64,000 nucleotides of DNA from an uncultured Persicobacter sp. Its GTDB lineage: Bacteria; Bacteroidota; Bacteroidia; Cytophagales; Cyclobacteriaceae. This document shows positions 9,863 to 18,169 of the stretch, one piece after another. Under the pieces are notes generated by a model. It searched no databases, had not been told where the DNA came from, and saw nothing but the letters and a program-made list of their open reading frames with translations. Where the stretch lies: contig CANMKE010000006.1 of the NCBI GenBank assembly GCA_947498325.1, positions 148,309 through 212,308 on the forward strand, written 5' to 3'. The first letter of the stretch is position 1; the number at the start of each line of letters is the position of its first letter. The translations under genes and the position numbers were made by a program.

Positions 9863-9881
9863 TTAATTCTTTTCAAAACAG

Positions 9882-9914
9882 AGAGGCTATCTTTACGGGT
9901 GGCCTCTTTTTTTT
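9882..9914 (+). terminator. Terminator after first C1B peptidase
   Basis: AGAGGC/GCCTCT hairpin followed by TTTTTTTT. Confidence 0.7.
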
Positions 9915-9928
9915 GGTTAAATATTTAT

Positions 9929-9936
9929 TATTTTTG
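9929..9936 (+). promoter_or_regulatory. Bacteroidota -7 box candidate
   Basis: TATTTTTG lies 26 bp before the second C1B peptidase start and just behind a terminator, so that gene probably has its own promoter. No good -33 element is present. Confidence 0.45.
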
Positions 9937-9961
9937 AGTAACAAAATATAAAATCAATACT

Positions 9962-11119
9962 ATGCAATATCGTTGGATGAAGATCATGGGTTTAACCATG
10001 ATGATGGCAGGATCTGGATTGGTCGCTCAAGCACAGGACAGTTTTAAAAATATGGAAGATGGCGCTTACCATTTTACCGTTGTAAAAGATAATGATGGTG
10101 GGGCAGTGAAAAATCAATTCCGTACAGGTACTTGCTGGTCATTTTCAACGATGTCATTTTATGATGCAGAGGCCAAGCGACTTAGCGGATCGGAAACCAA
10201 CCTGTCGGAAATGTACACCGTTCGAAATGCCTATTTCATGAAAGCGGAACGTTATGTGCGATTGCATGGCAAAACACAGTTTGATGAAGGTGGCCTGGCT
10301 ACTGATGTGCCAAAGGTGATGCGCCGTTTTGGGGTGATGCCAGCATTTGCCTACGAGGGAAATATCAAAGGGCAGGGGCAGGTTCGTAACCATGCTGAGC
10401 TGGTGGCTGTGCTTAAAGCCATGTGCGATGCCTTCATCGAGAACCATTCCCGTAAGTTGTCTCCAGCATGGAAAGATGCCGTAAATGGCGTTCTTGATGC
10501 TTATTTCGGTGCTGTTCCAGCAGATTTTAAAGTCGATGGGAAAACCTACACCCCAAAATCTTATATGGAACACCTGAAACTTCAGCCGCAGGAATATGTG
10601 GCATTAACGAGTTTCACCCACCACCCATACCATAGTTCTTTTGTGGTGGAGGTGCCAGATAACTGGTCGAGAAGTACCGCCTTCAACCTGCCTTTGGAGG
10701 AACTGATGGCGACGCTTGACGAAGGACTTGAACAGGGTTATACCGCCGTTTGGGATGCGGATGTGAGTGAACGTGGATTTATCCATGCGGCAGGTTTAGC
10801 AGTGCTTCCAACGGATGAAATGACCAAGGCCGACCTTGATGGCAAACACTATGTGGCGGAGCAAACGGTTACTCCGGAGCGTCGTCAGGAGATGTTTGAC
10901 AATTATCAAACCACCGACGACCACTTGATGCATATCACGGGAATCGTTAAAGATCAGGAAGGAAAAAAATACTATATCATTAAAAATTCCTGGGGAGCTG
11001 ACAGCAACCAGACGGATGGTTATTTGTATGCTTCGGAGGCTTATGTGAAAGCTAAAACGATCAGTTTTTTCTTCAATCAGTCTGCATTGAGTAAGCAAAT
11101 GCAAAAGGCTGTTCGATAG
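9962..11119 (+). CDS. Exported C1B-family cysteine peptidase, paralogue
   Basis: 385 residues, clearly homologous to the upstream gene over its whole length; a tandem duplication that has diverged. Signal peptide 1-25 (LVAQAQ end), catalytic Cys58 in FRTGTCWSFS, His in DDHLMHITG, Asn in IKNSWG. The central Lys/Ser insertion of the first copy is missing. Probably a periplasmic or secreted aminopeptidase. Ends before a strong bidirectional terminator. Confidence 0.88.
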   Translation: MQYRWMKIMGLTMMMAGSGLVAQAQDSFKNMEDGAYHFTVVKDNDGGAVKNQFRTGTCWSFSTMSFYDAEAKRLSGSETNLSEMYTVRNAYFMKAERYVRLHGKTQFDEGGLATDVPKVMRRFGVMPAFAYEGNIKGQGQVRNHAELVAVLKAMCDAFIENHSRKLSPAWKDAVNGVLDAYFGAVPADFKVDGKTYTPKSYMEHLKLQPQEYVALTSFTHHPYHSSFVVEVPDNWSRSTAFNLPLEELMATLDEGLEQGYTAVWDADVSERGFIHAAGLAVLPTDEMTKADLDGKHYVAEQTVTPERRQEMFDNYQTTDDHLMHITGIVKDQEGKKYYIIKNSWGADSNQTDGYLYASEAYVKAKTISFFFNQSALSKQMQKAVR

Positions 11120-11151
11120 GTGATTGACGGTTAATAAAATAGATGATAATC

Positions 11152-11184
11152 AAAAAAAGCGACCCGATGAAGGTCGCTTTTTTT
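11152..11184. terminator. Bidirectional terminator
   Basis: AGCGACC/GGTCGCT hairpin flanked by A7 and T7, between the converging second C1B peptidase and folA. Confidence 0.88.
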
Positions 11185-11195
11185 GATGAATCAAT

Positions 11196-11705
11196 TTATA
11201 TTTTTTCATAGATACAAAATGTCATATCATGTGTATGTTCATGATCCTTAGGGTGATATTCCTCACTGACTTTTTTCCAGATGGCAGGGTCGATAGGTGG
11301 GAAGAATGCATCGGCCTGTGAGAAGGAGGCGTGGACATGCGTGATATAAAGCCGATCGACATCCTGAATCGTCAGGTTGTAAATTTGTGCGCCACCGCAG
11401 ACCATCACTTCGCGATTTTCCGCTGCAACCAATGTCCAGGCTTGATTGAGATTTTTAGCAATTTCAAAATCCCTGAGCTGGAAACCTTGCTGTCTGCTGA
11501 CGATGATATTTCGGTAATCTGAATGTTCCATATCTGGCGACTCCGCCGTTTTTCTACCCATAATCGTGGGCAGCAGTTTGATTTTATCAGTGAAAAATGC
11601 GGTGTCTTTTGGGAGGCGCCAAAGGAGTTGATTCTCTGCTCCGAGTTCTCCATTTTCGCCAATAGCGGCAATAATCGCCGTTTTTATTTCTTTTCTTTCG
11701 CTCAT
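11196..11705 (-). CDS. folA: Dihydrofolate reductase
   Basis: 169 residues, the usual length. It reduces dihydrofolate with NADPH in the cytosol. Visible motifs: AAIGENGELGAENQLLWRLPKDTAFF (substrate side, with Asp34 as the likely acidic residue), IMGRKTAES (cofactor loop) and VMVCGGAQIYNLT (NADPH-binding glycines). It follows an M13 peptidase gene on the same strand, but a terminator stands between them. Confidence 0.96.
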   Translation of the reverse strand: MSERKEIKTAIIAAIGENGELGAENQLLWRLPKDTAFFTDKIKLLPTIMGRKTAESPDMEHSDYRNIIVSRQQGFQLRDFEIAKNLNQAWTLVAAENREVMVCGGAQIYNLTIQDVDRLYITHVHASFSQADAFFPPIDPAIWKKVSEEYHPKDHEHTHDMTFCIYEKI

Positions 11706-11722
11706 CAGTTTAAATGTAAAAC

Positions 11723-11753
11723 AAAAAAAGGCTTCCCCGAAAGAGAAGCCTTT
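11723..11753 (-). terminator. Terminator after M13 peptidase
   Basis: AAAGGCTTC/GAAGCCTTT hairpin with a T7 run on the minus strand, downstream of the peptidase stop. Confidence 0.8.
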
Positions 11754-11773
11754 AAAATTATTATGAAAAAGGA

Positions 11774-13834
11774 TTACCAGATCACGATACGGTCTTTACG
11801 TACCATTTTCGAATCATTTTTTAAGTCGAAAGCTTTTTGGAAAGGCTCGAAATTACTCAATGGAGCATAAGCTCTGAAGAATCCTGGTGAGTGTGGATCA
11901 GTCATTACTTGCTGACGCAAAGCTTCATCACGCGCTTTGGTTCTCCATACTGTTGCCCATGACAAGAAGAAACGTTGCTCAGGAGTGAAACCGTCGATTT
12001 TTTCCTGACGACCATTTTTCTTCATGTCGTTCATCATGGCATTGTAGGCCAAAGTTACACCACCCAAATCGGCAATGTTTTCACCCAATGTCAATTGGCC
12101 ATTTACATGAACAGAATCCAATACAGTGTAGTTATTGAACTGCTCAGTTACTTTATGCGCCAAGGCGTCAAAACGTTTGCCATCTTCTTCTGTCCACCAG
12201 TCTTTTTGGTTTCCTTGTGCATCGTATTTACGACCCTGATCGTCAAATCCGTGTGTGATTTCATGACCAATCACCGCACCAATACCGCCATAATTAACCG
12301 CTTTGTCAGCTTTGTAATCATAGAATGGAGGCTGTAGAATGGCCGCAGGGAATACGATTTCGTTGTTGGTAGGGCTATAATAAGCATTTACCGTTTGCGG
12401 TGTCATTCCCCATTTTGTTTTATCAACAGGCTTTCCAAGATCACCGATCATATCCTGATAATCAAATTCATTTGAATTGATCATCGTTTGTAGGAAAGAA
12501 GAAGTGTCAACATTCAAATCTTCGTACGATTTCCACTTGTTAGGATAACCGATTTTTACATTGATGTTTTCCAGTTTTTCATGGGCTTTCTCTTTGGTTT
12601 TTTCGCTCATCCAAGAAAGCTGATCGATACGTTGTCCCAATACGGTACGCACGTTTTCAATCATTCCTGCCAACATTGTTTTTGCTTCTTCAGGGAATAC
12701 CTTCGCTACGTACATTTGGCCAAAACCTTCGCCAACAACACCATTAACAACAGACAACATACGCTTCCAGCGTGGACGCATTACTTTTGCACCGCTCAAT
12801 TTCTTTCCATAAAAGTCGAAAGATAGCGTGACAAAGTCATGGCTCAGGTAAGAGGCATAAGTGTTCACTGTTTTGAAAGTGAAGTACTGCTTCAGGGTAT
12901 TTACTGAAGTTGTTTTCAAAATACGACCAAGACCAGTGAAGAACTCAGGCTGACCAACAATAACTTCTGGAACTTTTGCCTGAGGGATTTTTGCAGCCTG
13001 GAAGAAATCCGTTACATCAAAATGAGAGAAGGATTTATCAAAATCCGCCGTTTTCATTTTGTTGTAGTTTTTCTCTGGGTTACGCAGCTCAGCACGTGAT
13101 CTTGAAATCTCTGCCAATTTGGTCTCGAAAGCCAAAATGTCTTTGGCTGCTTTTTCTGCTACCGCTGGTTTTTCACCAACTTTTGTCAAAATAGCGGAAA
13201 TATACTTTACGTAGTCCTGACGAATACTTTTAAAGTGCTCATCTTTGTTCAAGTAATAGTCACGATCAGGAAGCGATAAGCCTCCCTGACGGAACCAGAA
13301 AGCATTTTCTGTAGAGTTTTTACTGTCGGTGTACACATAGCTTGTGAACAAACCATAAACCCCCTGTGCATTCAGCTCGCCCAAAAGTGAAGGAACCTGC
13401 TGCTTGTTGGAAACACTGTTGATCTTGGCAAAAATAGGCTCCAAGGCTTTATAGCCCGCAGTTTCAATTTTAGCACTGTCCATTCCCAACTGATAAACCT
13501 GAACCGCCTTCAGCTGATCACCTGTATAAGTGTCGATGTGCTTGATGGCATCGTCCATGATGTTTTTTTGAGCGCTGACGTTACGGTCACGTAACTCATT
13601 AAAAGCACCCCATCGTGTTTGATCATCAGGGATTTTGGTTGCTTTTTGCCAGCCACCATTGGCAAAGTTATAGAAGTCATCAGAAGGGGAAACGGACTGA
13701 TCCATGTTTTTTACATCGATGCCGTGTACTTCTGTGTCTGCATTTGCCTGGGCTTTTTGCTCTCCATTATTGCAAGAAGCAAGCGTGCCCGCCATAGCAA
13801 CTGCTAAACTGAGGGTAAGGAATTTTTTATTCAT
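11774..13834 (-). CDS. M13-family zinc metallopeptidase lipoprotein (PepO/neprilysin-like)
   Basis: 686 residues. Lipoprotein signal with lipobox LASC (Cys21), so anchored in a membrane outside the cytosol. M13 N domain from about 40, catalytic half from about 480. Motifs: NAYYSPTNNEIVFPA, zinc site VIGHEITHGFDD (His524, Glu525, His528) and third ligand in ENIADLGG (Glu585). Ends DRIVIW rather than the CxxW of mammalian neprilysin, as in bacterial PepO types. A close paralogue lies about 4 kb downstream (15938-18001). Confidence 0.95.
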   Translation of the reverse strand: MNKKFLTLSLAVAMAGTLASCNNGEQKAQANADTEVHGIDVKNMDQSVSPSDDFYNFANGGWQKATKIPDDQTRWGAFNELRDRNVSAQKNIMDDAIKHIDTYTGDQLKAVQVYQLGMDSAKIETAGYKALEPIFAKINSVSNKQQVPSLLGELNAQGVYGLFTSYVYTDSKNSTENAFWFRQGGLSLPDRDYYLNKDEHFKSIRQDYVKYISAILTKVGEKPAVAEKAAKDILAFETKLAEISRSRAELRNPEKNYNKMKTADFDKSFSHFDVTDFFQAAKIPQAKVPEVIVGQPEFFTGLGRILKTTSVNTLKQYFTFKTVNTYASYLSHDFVTLSFDFYGKKLSGAKVMRPRWKRMLSVVNGVVGEGFGQMYVAKVFPEEAKTMLAGMIENVRTVLGQRIDQLSWMSEKTKEKAHEKLENINVKIGYPNKWKSYEDLNVDTSSFLQTMINSNEFDYQDMIGDLGKPVDKTKWGMTPQTVNAYYSPTNNEIVFPAAILQPPFYDYKADKAVNYGGIGAVIGHEITHGFDDQGRKYDAQGNQKDWWTEEDGKRFDALAHKVTEQFNNYTVLDSVHVNGQLTLGENIADLGGVTLAYNAMMNDMKKNGRQEKIDGFTPEQRFFLSWATVWRTKARDEALRQQVMTDPHSPGFFRAYAPLSNFEPFQKAFDLKNDSKMVRKDRIVIW

Positions 13835-14022
13835 AGAATATTAAAGTGATTCTTCAATTATCCTACAAGGTAAATAAGAAAAGTCGATTAATCCGCTAAA
13901 TTTTGATGAGTGGAAATATTTAGCCAAATACGGTAACTCCGAGCGGTCACAATGTGTTATGTATTTGGATTTACAGGGTGCAGCGTGGTCTCCCTTTCAT
14001 TATAACCTAAAAAATATAGCAT

Positions 14023-14490
14023 ATGGCACGGTCGAATTTAGCTTTGGTGGATTGCATACGCAAAGCGGCAAAAAATATTGAGCAAAGTGAAAATTATCAG
14101 TGGGGGCACATGGGAGGGTGTAACTGTGGGCATCTGGCTCAGGAAATTACCAAGCTCAGTGCCAAGGAAATTCATACCTATGCTTTGGCCAACAGAACAG
14201 AAGGGGACTGGTCGGAACAAACTGCGGCCTATTGCCCGACGAGCGGTTACCCGATGGATATGGTGATTTCGCTAATGTTGGATAAAGGGCTTGATGTGAC
14301 TGACCTGAAGCACCTGGAAAAGCTAACAGACCCGAAAGTCCTGCGGGCAATGGCACCGGTGCTGATGTACCCAAAGCATAACCGTAAAAACGATGTGGTA
14401 CTGTATATGCGCACCTGGGCAGATATTATGGAAAATGAGTTGTTACGCAGTGTAACAGTGGAGGATTATGAAAAAATAGAATTATATTAA
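14023..14490 (+). CDS. Conserved hypothetical protein, GGCNCGHLAQ motif
   Basis: 155 residues, no signal peptide or membrane segment. The most notable element is HMGGCNCGHLAQEITKL (about residues 29-45), a CxC pair with neighbouring histidines that could bind metal or be redox active. It resembles conserved Bacteroidota proteins of unknown function. It is a single gene between the divergent M13 peptidase and a small acidic protein. No function is assigned. Confidence 0.75.
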   Translation: MARSNLALVDCIRKAAKNIEQSENYQWGHMGGCNCGHLAQEITKLSAKEIHTYALANRTEGDWSEQTAAYCPTSGYPMDMVISLMLDKGLDVTDLKHLEKLTDPKVLRAMAPVLMYPKHNRKNDVVLYMRTWADIMENELLRSVTVEDYEKIELY

Positions 14491-14602
14491 TAAGTCCTGA
14501 TCTTCAATATGTTCAATGTAATGAATGAAGGATCAAAGGGGAATCAAATGTCAGTGAGTTTCGTTTATAATTTAAGTCGAATGTTGTACTTAATGAAGTT
14601 TT

Positions 14603-14761
14603 ATGGAACCTGAAAATTTACCTTTTGAGAATGAACATAGTCACAATCCATCAGTAAATGGGGAAGAACGGCCCAAAGTGCTTCGAGATATTGTTGATGA
14701 AAATATTGACAATTTGATGGACGACCTGTTCGCTGATATGGGTTTTGATTTTGAAGATTGA
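14603..14761 (+). CDS. Small acidic protein (52 aa)
   Basis: Short ORF starting at ATG 14603 and ending with TGA 14761: MEPENLPFENEHSHNPSVNG then a second half with DIVDENIDNLMDDLFADMGFDFED. Very acidic, no signal. The stop is followed after about 10 bp by a strong terminator, which supports a real transcript ending here. Function unknown; it may pair with the next small acidic gene by position only. Confidence 0.5.
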   Translation: MEPENLPFENEHSHNPSVNGEERPKVLRDIVDENIDNLMDDLFADMGFDFED

Positions 14762-14771
14762 TAATTATATG

Positions 14772-14800
14772 ATGCCGACTTCTATATGGTCGGCATTTTT
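14772..14800 (+). terminator. Terminator after small acidic ORF
   Basis: ATGCCGAC/GTCGGCAT hairpin followed by TTTTT. Confidence 0.82.
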
Positions 14801-14822
14801 GTGTTTTTGAATTTTTGAGGCG

Positions 14823-14830
14823 TATATTTG
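14823..14830 (+). promoter_or_regulatory. Bacteroidota -7 box
   Basis: TATATTTG fits TAnnTTTG; TTTG at 14798-14801 lies 21 bp upstream as a possible -33 box. It overlaps an in-frame TTG, which rules that codon out as the start of the following gene. Confidence 0.65.
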
Positions 14831-14848
14831 TGCAAATTATTAATAATT

Positions 14849-15115
14849 ATGGCGAAGAAATCTTCAAACATCGTTTGTAAATATTTCATCAATGAGTTTG
14901 GTGACTATAAAGTTTTGGTGCAGGTAAACCCTGTAACCATGGAGGGGGTAGAATTGATCGTACACCCTGATAATAAGATTGAAAAGACAACCATGACCTT
15001 CGATGAAGACATTTATGAAGACTTGGAAGAGGACAAATTTCAAGAGACCAATGGGCTGGCTTTCAATTTGTATTTAGGGCAGGCAGAGGGTGACCTTCCT
15101 GCAGGTGAAGAATAA
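14849..15115 (+). CDS. Small acidic conserved hypothetical protein
   Basis: 88 residues: MAKKSSNIVCKYFINEFGDY followed by a beta-rich and then strongly acidic C-terminus (FDEDIYEDLEEDKFQETN). No signal or membrane segment. ATG 14849 is chosen because the upstream TTG lies inside the promoter box. Flanked by a promoter and a terminator, so a monocistronic unit. Function not recognised. Confidence 0.68.
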   Translation: MAKKSSNIVCKYFINEFGDYKVLVQVNPVTMEGVELIVHPDNKIEKTTMTFDEDIYEDLEEDKFQETNGLAFNLYLGQAEGDLPAGEE

Positions 15116-15140
15116 GCGAAATCGCTATAAATGAAATAAG

Positions 15141-15166
15141 AAATCGGCTTGTTGGCCGATTTTTTT
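15141..15166 (+). terminator. Terminator
   Basis: AAATCGGC/GCCGATTTTTTT hairpin directly after the small acidic gene. Confidence 0.85.
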
Positions 15167-15232
15167 ATGCCTAATTTTTCGACCAACGGCTGCTGAAATA
15201 GTTTATAATGGGAGAACCATCATCATATTACC

Positions 15233-15877
15233 ATGACATTTCAGGAAAAATTATCCAACTTAAAAGATCGGTTGGAAGGGAAAATCCCAGAGGATAAGTT
15301 GAAAATTATGCATCAAGCGACTGAAGATTTAAAACAGTCGGGCCTGAAGAATTCGGTATTGGGCGAAAATGAGCCCGCGCCTTCTTTCTCATTGGTCAAT
15401 CAAAACGGCGTTCCCATATCGAGTAAAGACTTATTGAAAAAGGGGCCTTTGGTACTGACCTTTTACCGTGGGGTATGGTGCCCCTATTGCAACCTTGACC
15501 TCGCGAACCTGAACCATTACGAGGCAGAGATACACGATTTGGGTGCCCAGATGGTGGCGATCTCCCCTGAAAAGCCGAGCTACCTGAAAGAGATTATCGA
15601 AACTCAGCGGTTGCGTTTTGATATTCTGCACGATAAAGATAACGAGCTCGCCAAGGCGTTTCAGCTCGCATTTACTTTGCCTGCGGACCTGATTGAAGTT
15701 TATAAGGCTTTTAATATCAATTTGCCTGAACATCAGGGCAATGAAGACTGGATGCTTCCAATGCCTGCCCGTTTTGTGATTGATCAAAGAGGGACAATAC
15801 GATATGCGGAAAGCGAAGAAGATTACCGACAGCGGCCAGACCCTGACGAACTGATGTCCGCGCTGAAAAAGCTATAA
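15233..15877 (+). CDS. Peroxiredoxin-like protein (AhpC/TSA family)
   Basis: 214 residues. A helical N-terminal stretch (1-45) precedes a thioredoxin-fold domain with FYRGVWCPYCNLDL, giving a CxxC pair (Cys83, Cys86) in place of the classical TxxC of peroxiredoxins. Such proteins are annotated as peroxiredoxin-like and probably reduce peroxides through a disulfide in the active site. Cytosolic by lack of signal. Monocistronic, ends at a bidirectional terminator shared with the second M13 peptidase. Confidence 0.88.
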   Translation: MTFQEKLSNLKDRLEGKIPEDKLKIMHQATEDLKQSGLKNSVLGENEPAPSFSLVNQNGVPISSKDLLKKGPLVLTFYRGVWCPYCNLDLANLNHYEAEIHDLGAQMVAISPEKPSYLKEIIETQRLRFDILHDKDNELAKAFQLAFTLPADLIEVYKAFNINLPEHQGNEDWMLPMPARFVIDQRGTIRYAESEEDYRQRPDPDELMSALKKL

Positions 15878-15880
15878 ACG

Positions 15881-15916
15881 AAAAAAGCTATCTGACAGAC
15901 TCAGATAGCTTTTTTT
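15881..15916. terminator. Bidirectional terminator
   Basis: AAAAAAGCTATCTGA/TCAGATAGCTTTTTTT hairpin between converging genes. Confidence 0.9.
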
Positions 15917-15937
15917 ATTAACTTTTGATCTTAGGAT

Positions 15938-18001
15938 CTACCAGATGACGATTCTGTCTTTTCGTACCATCGGTGTGCCATCTTTAATGTTGAATGCTTT
16001 TTGGAAAGGCTCAAAATTACTCAGCGGAGCAAAAGCACGGTACTGCCCTGGCGCATGTGGATCAACCATCACCAATCGGCGTTTAATTTCATTTCGCGCT
16101 TTCGTTCTCCAAACGGTAGCCCACGACATGAAGAAACGTTGTTCAGGAGTGAACCCATCAATCTTGCCAGGTCTGCCATTTTTCTCAAGGTCTTTCAACA
16201 GCGCATGGTAAGCCAGCGTAACCCCACCAAGATCGGCAATGTTTTCGCCCAGGGTCAATTGGCCATTCACATGAACGGAGTCAAGGACGGTATAATCATT
16301 GAACTGCGCAACGACTTTTTGTGCAAGGGCATCAAAATGCTCAGCATCTTCTTTTGTCCACCAGTCTTTCTGGTTACCATCGGCATCATATTTACGGCCT
16401 TCATCATCAAAACCATGCGTGATTTCATGACCAATAACGGCACCAATGCCACCATAATTAACCGCTTTATCAGCTTTATAATCATAGAAAGGCGGTTGCA
16501 GGATTGCGGCAGGGAACACAATTTCATTATTGGTAGGCTCATAATAAGCATTGACCTCCTGAGGGTTCATTTCCCATTTGCTTTTGTCAACAGGCTGCCC
16601 CAGTTTATTGACCATATCACTATATTCAAACTTGTTGACATTAATGATGGTCTGTAAGAAAGATTGCGGATCGACTTTCAAGTTTTCATAGGATTTCCAT
16701 TTATCAGGATATCCGATTTTTACCGTAATTTTGTCCAGCTTTTCATGGGCTTTTTTCTTGGTCTCCTCACTCATCCACGAGAGTTGATCAATACGTTCTC
16801 CCAAAACTGTTCGAATATTTTTTATCAGTCCTGCTGCTTGTGCTTTCGCCTCCTCAGGAAATACCTTCGCTACATATAATTGCCCAAAACCTTCTCCCAC
16901 GGTAGCATTAACAATGCTGAGGTTGCGTTTCCATTCTGGTTGCATTTTCTTGGCGCCATTGAGCTTCTTACTGAAAAAGTCGAAAGTCAATTGGTGATAT
17001 TCCTCCCCAAAAAAGGAAGCGTAACTGTTGATGGTTCTGAAAGCCAAATAATCTTTAAGTTCATCCAAAGACAATGCGTGCATGATTCTTCCTAAATGCT
17101 GAAAGTAATCGGGTTGCCCAACGATGATTTCCTTTGCCGCGGAAGCATCAATATTGGCCGCTTTCATATAGGCAGTCAAATCAAAATGAGCAAAAGAGCG
17201 ATCAAATTTACTTGCAGACATTTTGTTGTAAGTCTTGTCAGGATTCCGAAGCTCGGCGGGAGTCCAGGAAATTTTTGCGATTTTTGACTCTACATCCAGA
17301 ATGTGTTTTGCTTTTTGCTGCGCCACGTCCTCATTGTTACCCATTTTGGTGAAAAGGGCGGCAATATAGTCTGCATAAGCCGTTCGGATACTTTCAAAAT
17401 GTTCGCTTTGATCCAGGTAATACTGACGGTCAGGTAGGGTCAGGCCGCCTTGCTCAAAATACAGGGCATTTTCCTTGGAATTTTTTCGGTCTGTACTCAC
17501 ATTGGCATCAAAAAAGCTGCCGACGCCCAAAGTAGCTAATTGTCCAGCAAGTTCGGGAATCTGTTTTTTATTCTTCACCTTGGCAATAGCAGCAATGGTC
17601 GCATCCAGTGCCGCGTGGCCTTCTTTATTGATGCTTTCGGTGTCTTTGGCCAAGGCATAAATTTGAATGGCTTTGAGCTGATCACCTTTGAGCTTGTCCT
17701 TATTTTGCAAGGCTTGTTCAATAATTTCCTTTTGGGCCTTCACATTTCTTTCTTCAAGTTCATTGAAGGATCCCCACATGAGTTGATCATCAGGAATATT
17801 GGTAGAGGCATCCCACCCACCATTTACATATTTGTAGAAATCCTCGGAAGGATCAACCCGTTTATCCATGTTTTTGATATTGATACCATGGACGGTATTG
17901 TCTTTGGGTTGCTGTGCGGGCTCTTTTTCGCTACATGCCATGAAGCACACGGAAAACAGGGCAGTATATCCGATTTTACGCAACGGATTTTCAATCATCA
18001 T
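15938..18001 (-). CDS. M13-family zinc metallopeptidase lipoprotein, paralogue
   Basis: 687 residues, close paralogue of the 11774-13834 gene; long blocks around NAYYEPTNNEIVFPAAILQP and GAVIGHEITHGFDDEGRKYD are almost identical. Lipobox FMAC (Cys23) gives a lipoprotein. Zinc site HEITH and Glu in ENIADLGG are intact. The two genes are separated by small genes and a peroxiredoxin, so this is a dispersed duplication. Probably degrades peptides at the cell surface or in the periplasm. Confidence 0.95.
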   Translation of the reverse strand: MMIENPLRKIGYTALFSVCFMACSEKEPAQQPKDNTVHGINIKNMDKRVDPSEDFYKYVNGGWDASTNIPDDQLMWGSFNELEERNVKAQKEIIEQALQNKDKLKGDQLKAIQIYALAKDTESINKEGHAALDATIAAIAKVKNKKQIPELAGQLATLGVGSFFDANVSTDRKNSKENALYFEQGGLTLPDRQYYLDQSEHFESIRTAYADYIAALFTKMGNNEDVAQQKAKHILDVESKIAKISWTPAELRNPDKTYNKMSASKFDRSFAHFDLTAYMKAANIDASAAKEIIVGQPDYFQHLGRIMHALSLDELKDYLAFRTINSYASFFGEEYHQLTFDFFSKKLNGAKKMQPEWKRNLSIVNATVGEGFGQLYVAKVFPEEAKAQAAGLIKNIRTVLGERIDQLSWMSEETKKKAHEKLDKITVKIGYPDKWKSYENLKVDPQSFLQTIINVNKFEYSDMVNKLGQPVDKSKWEMNPQEVNAYYEPTNNEIVFPAAILQPPFYDYKADKAVNYGGIGAVIGHEITHGFDDEGRKYDADGNQKDWWTKEDAEHFDALAQKVVAQFNDYTVLDSVHVNGQLTLGENIADLGGVTLAYHALLKDLEKNGRPGKIDGFTPEQRFFMSWATVWRTKARNEIKRRLVMVDPHAPGQYRAFAPLSNFEPFQKAFNIKDGTPMVRKDRIVIW

Positions 18002-18169
18002 AATTCAGCAGTTTAAAGTTTGATCGAAAAGTAACAATTGAAATTCAATTGTTCTCTAAATTTTTGATGAATGGAGAAATATGGAAATGGTCGAATGATA
18101 TTGTTTATGAAAAATCGTCATGTCTAAAAAAGACATCTTACTTCTCCATCTTTATATTAACAGGGGAGT

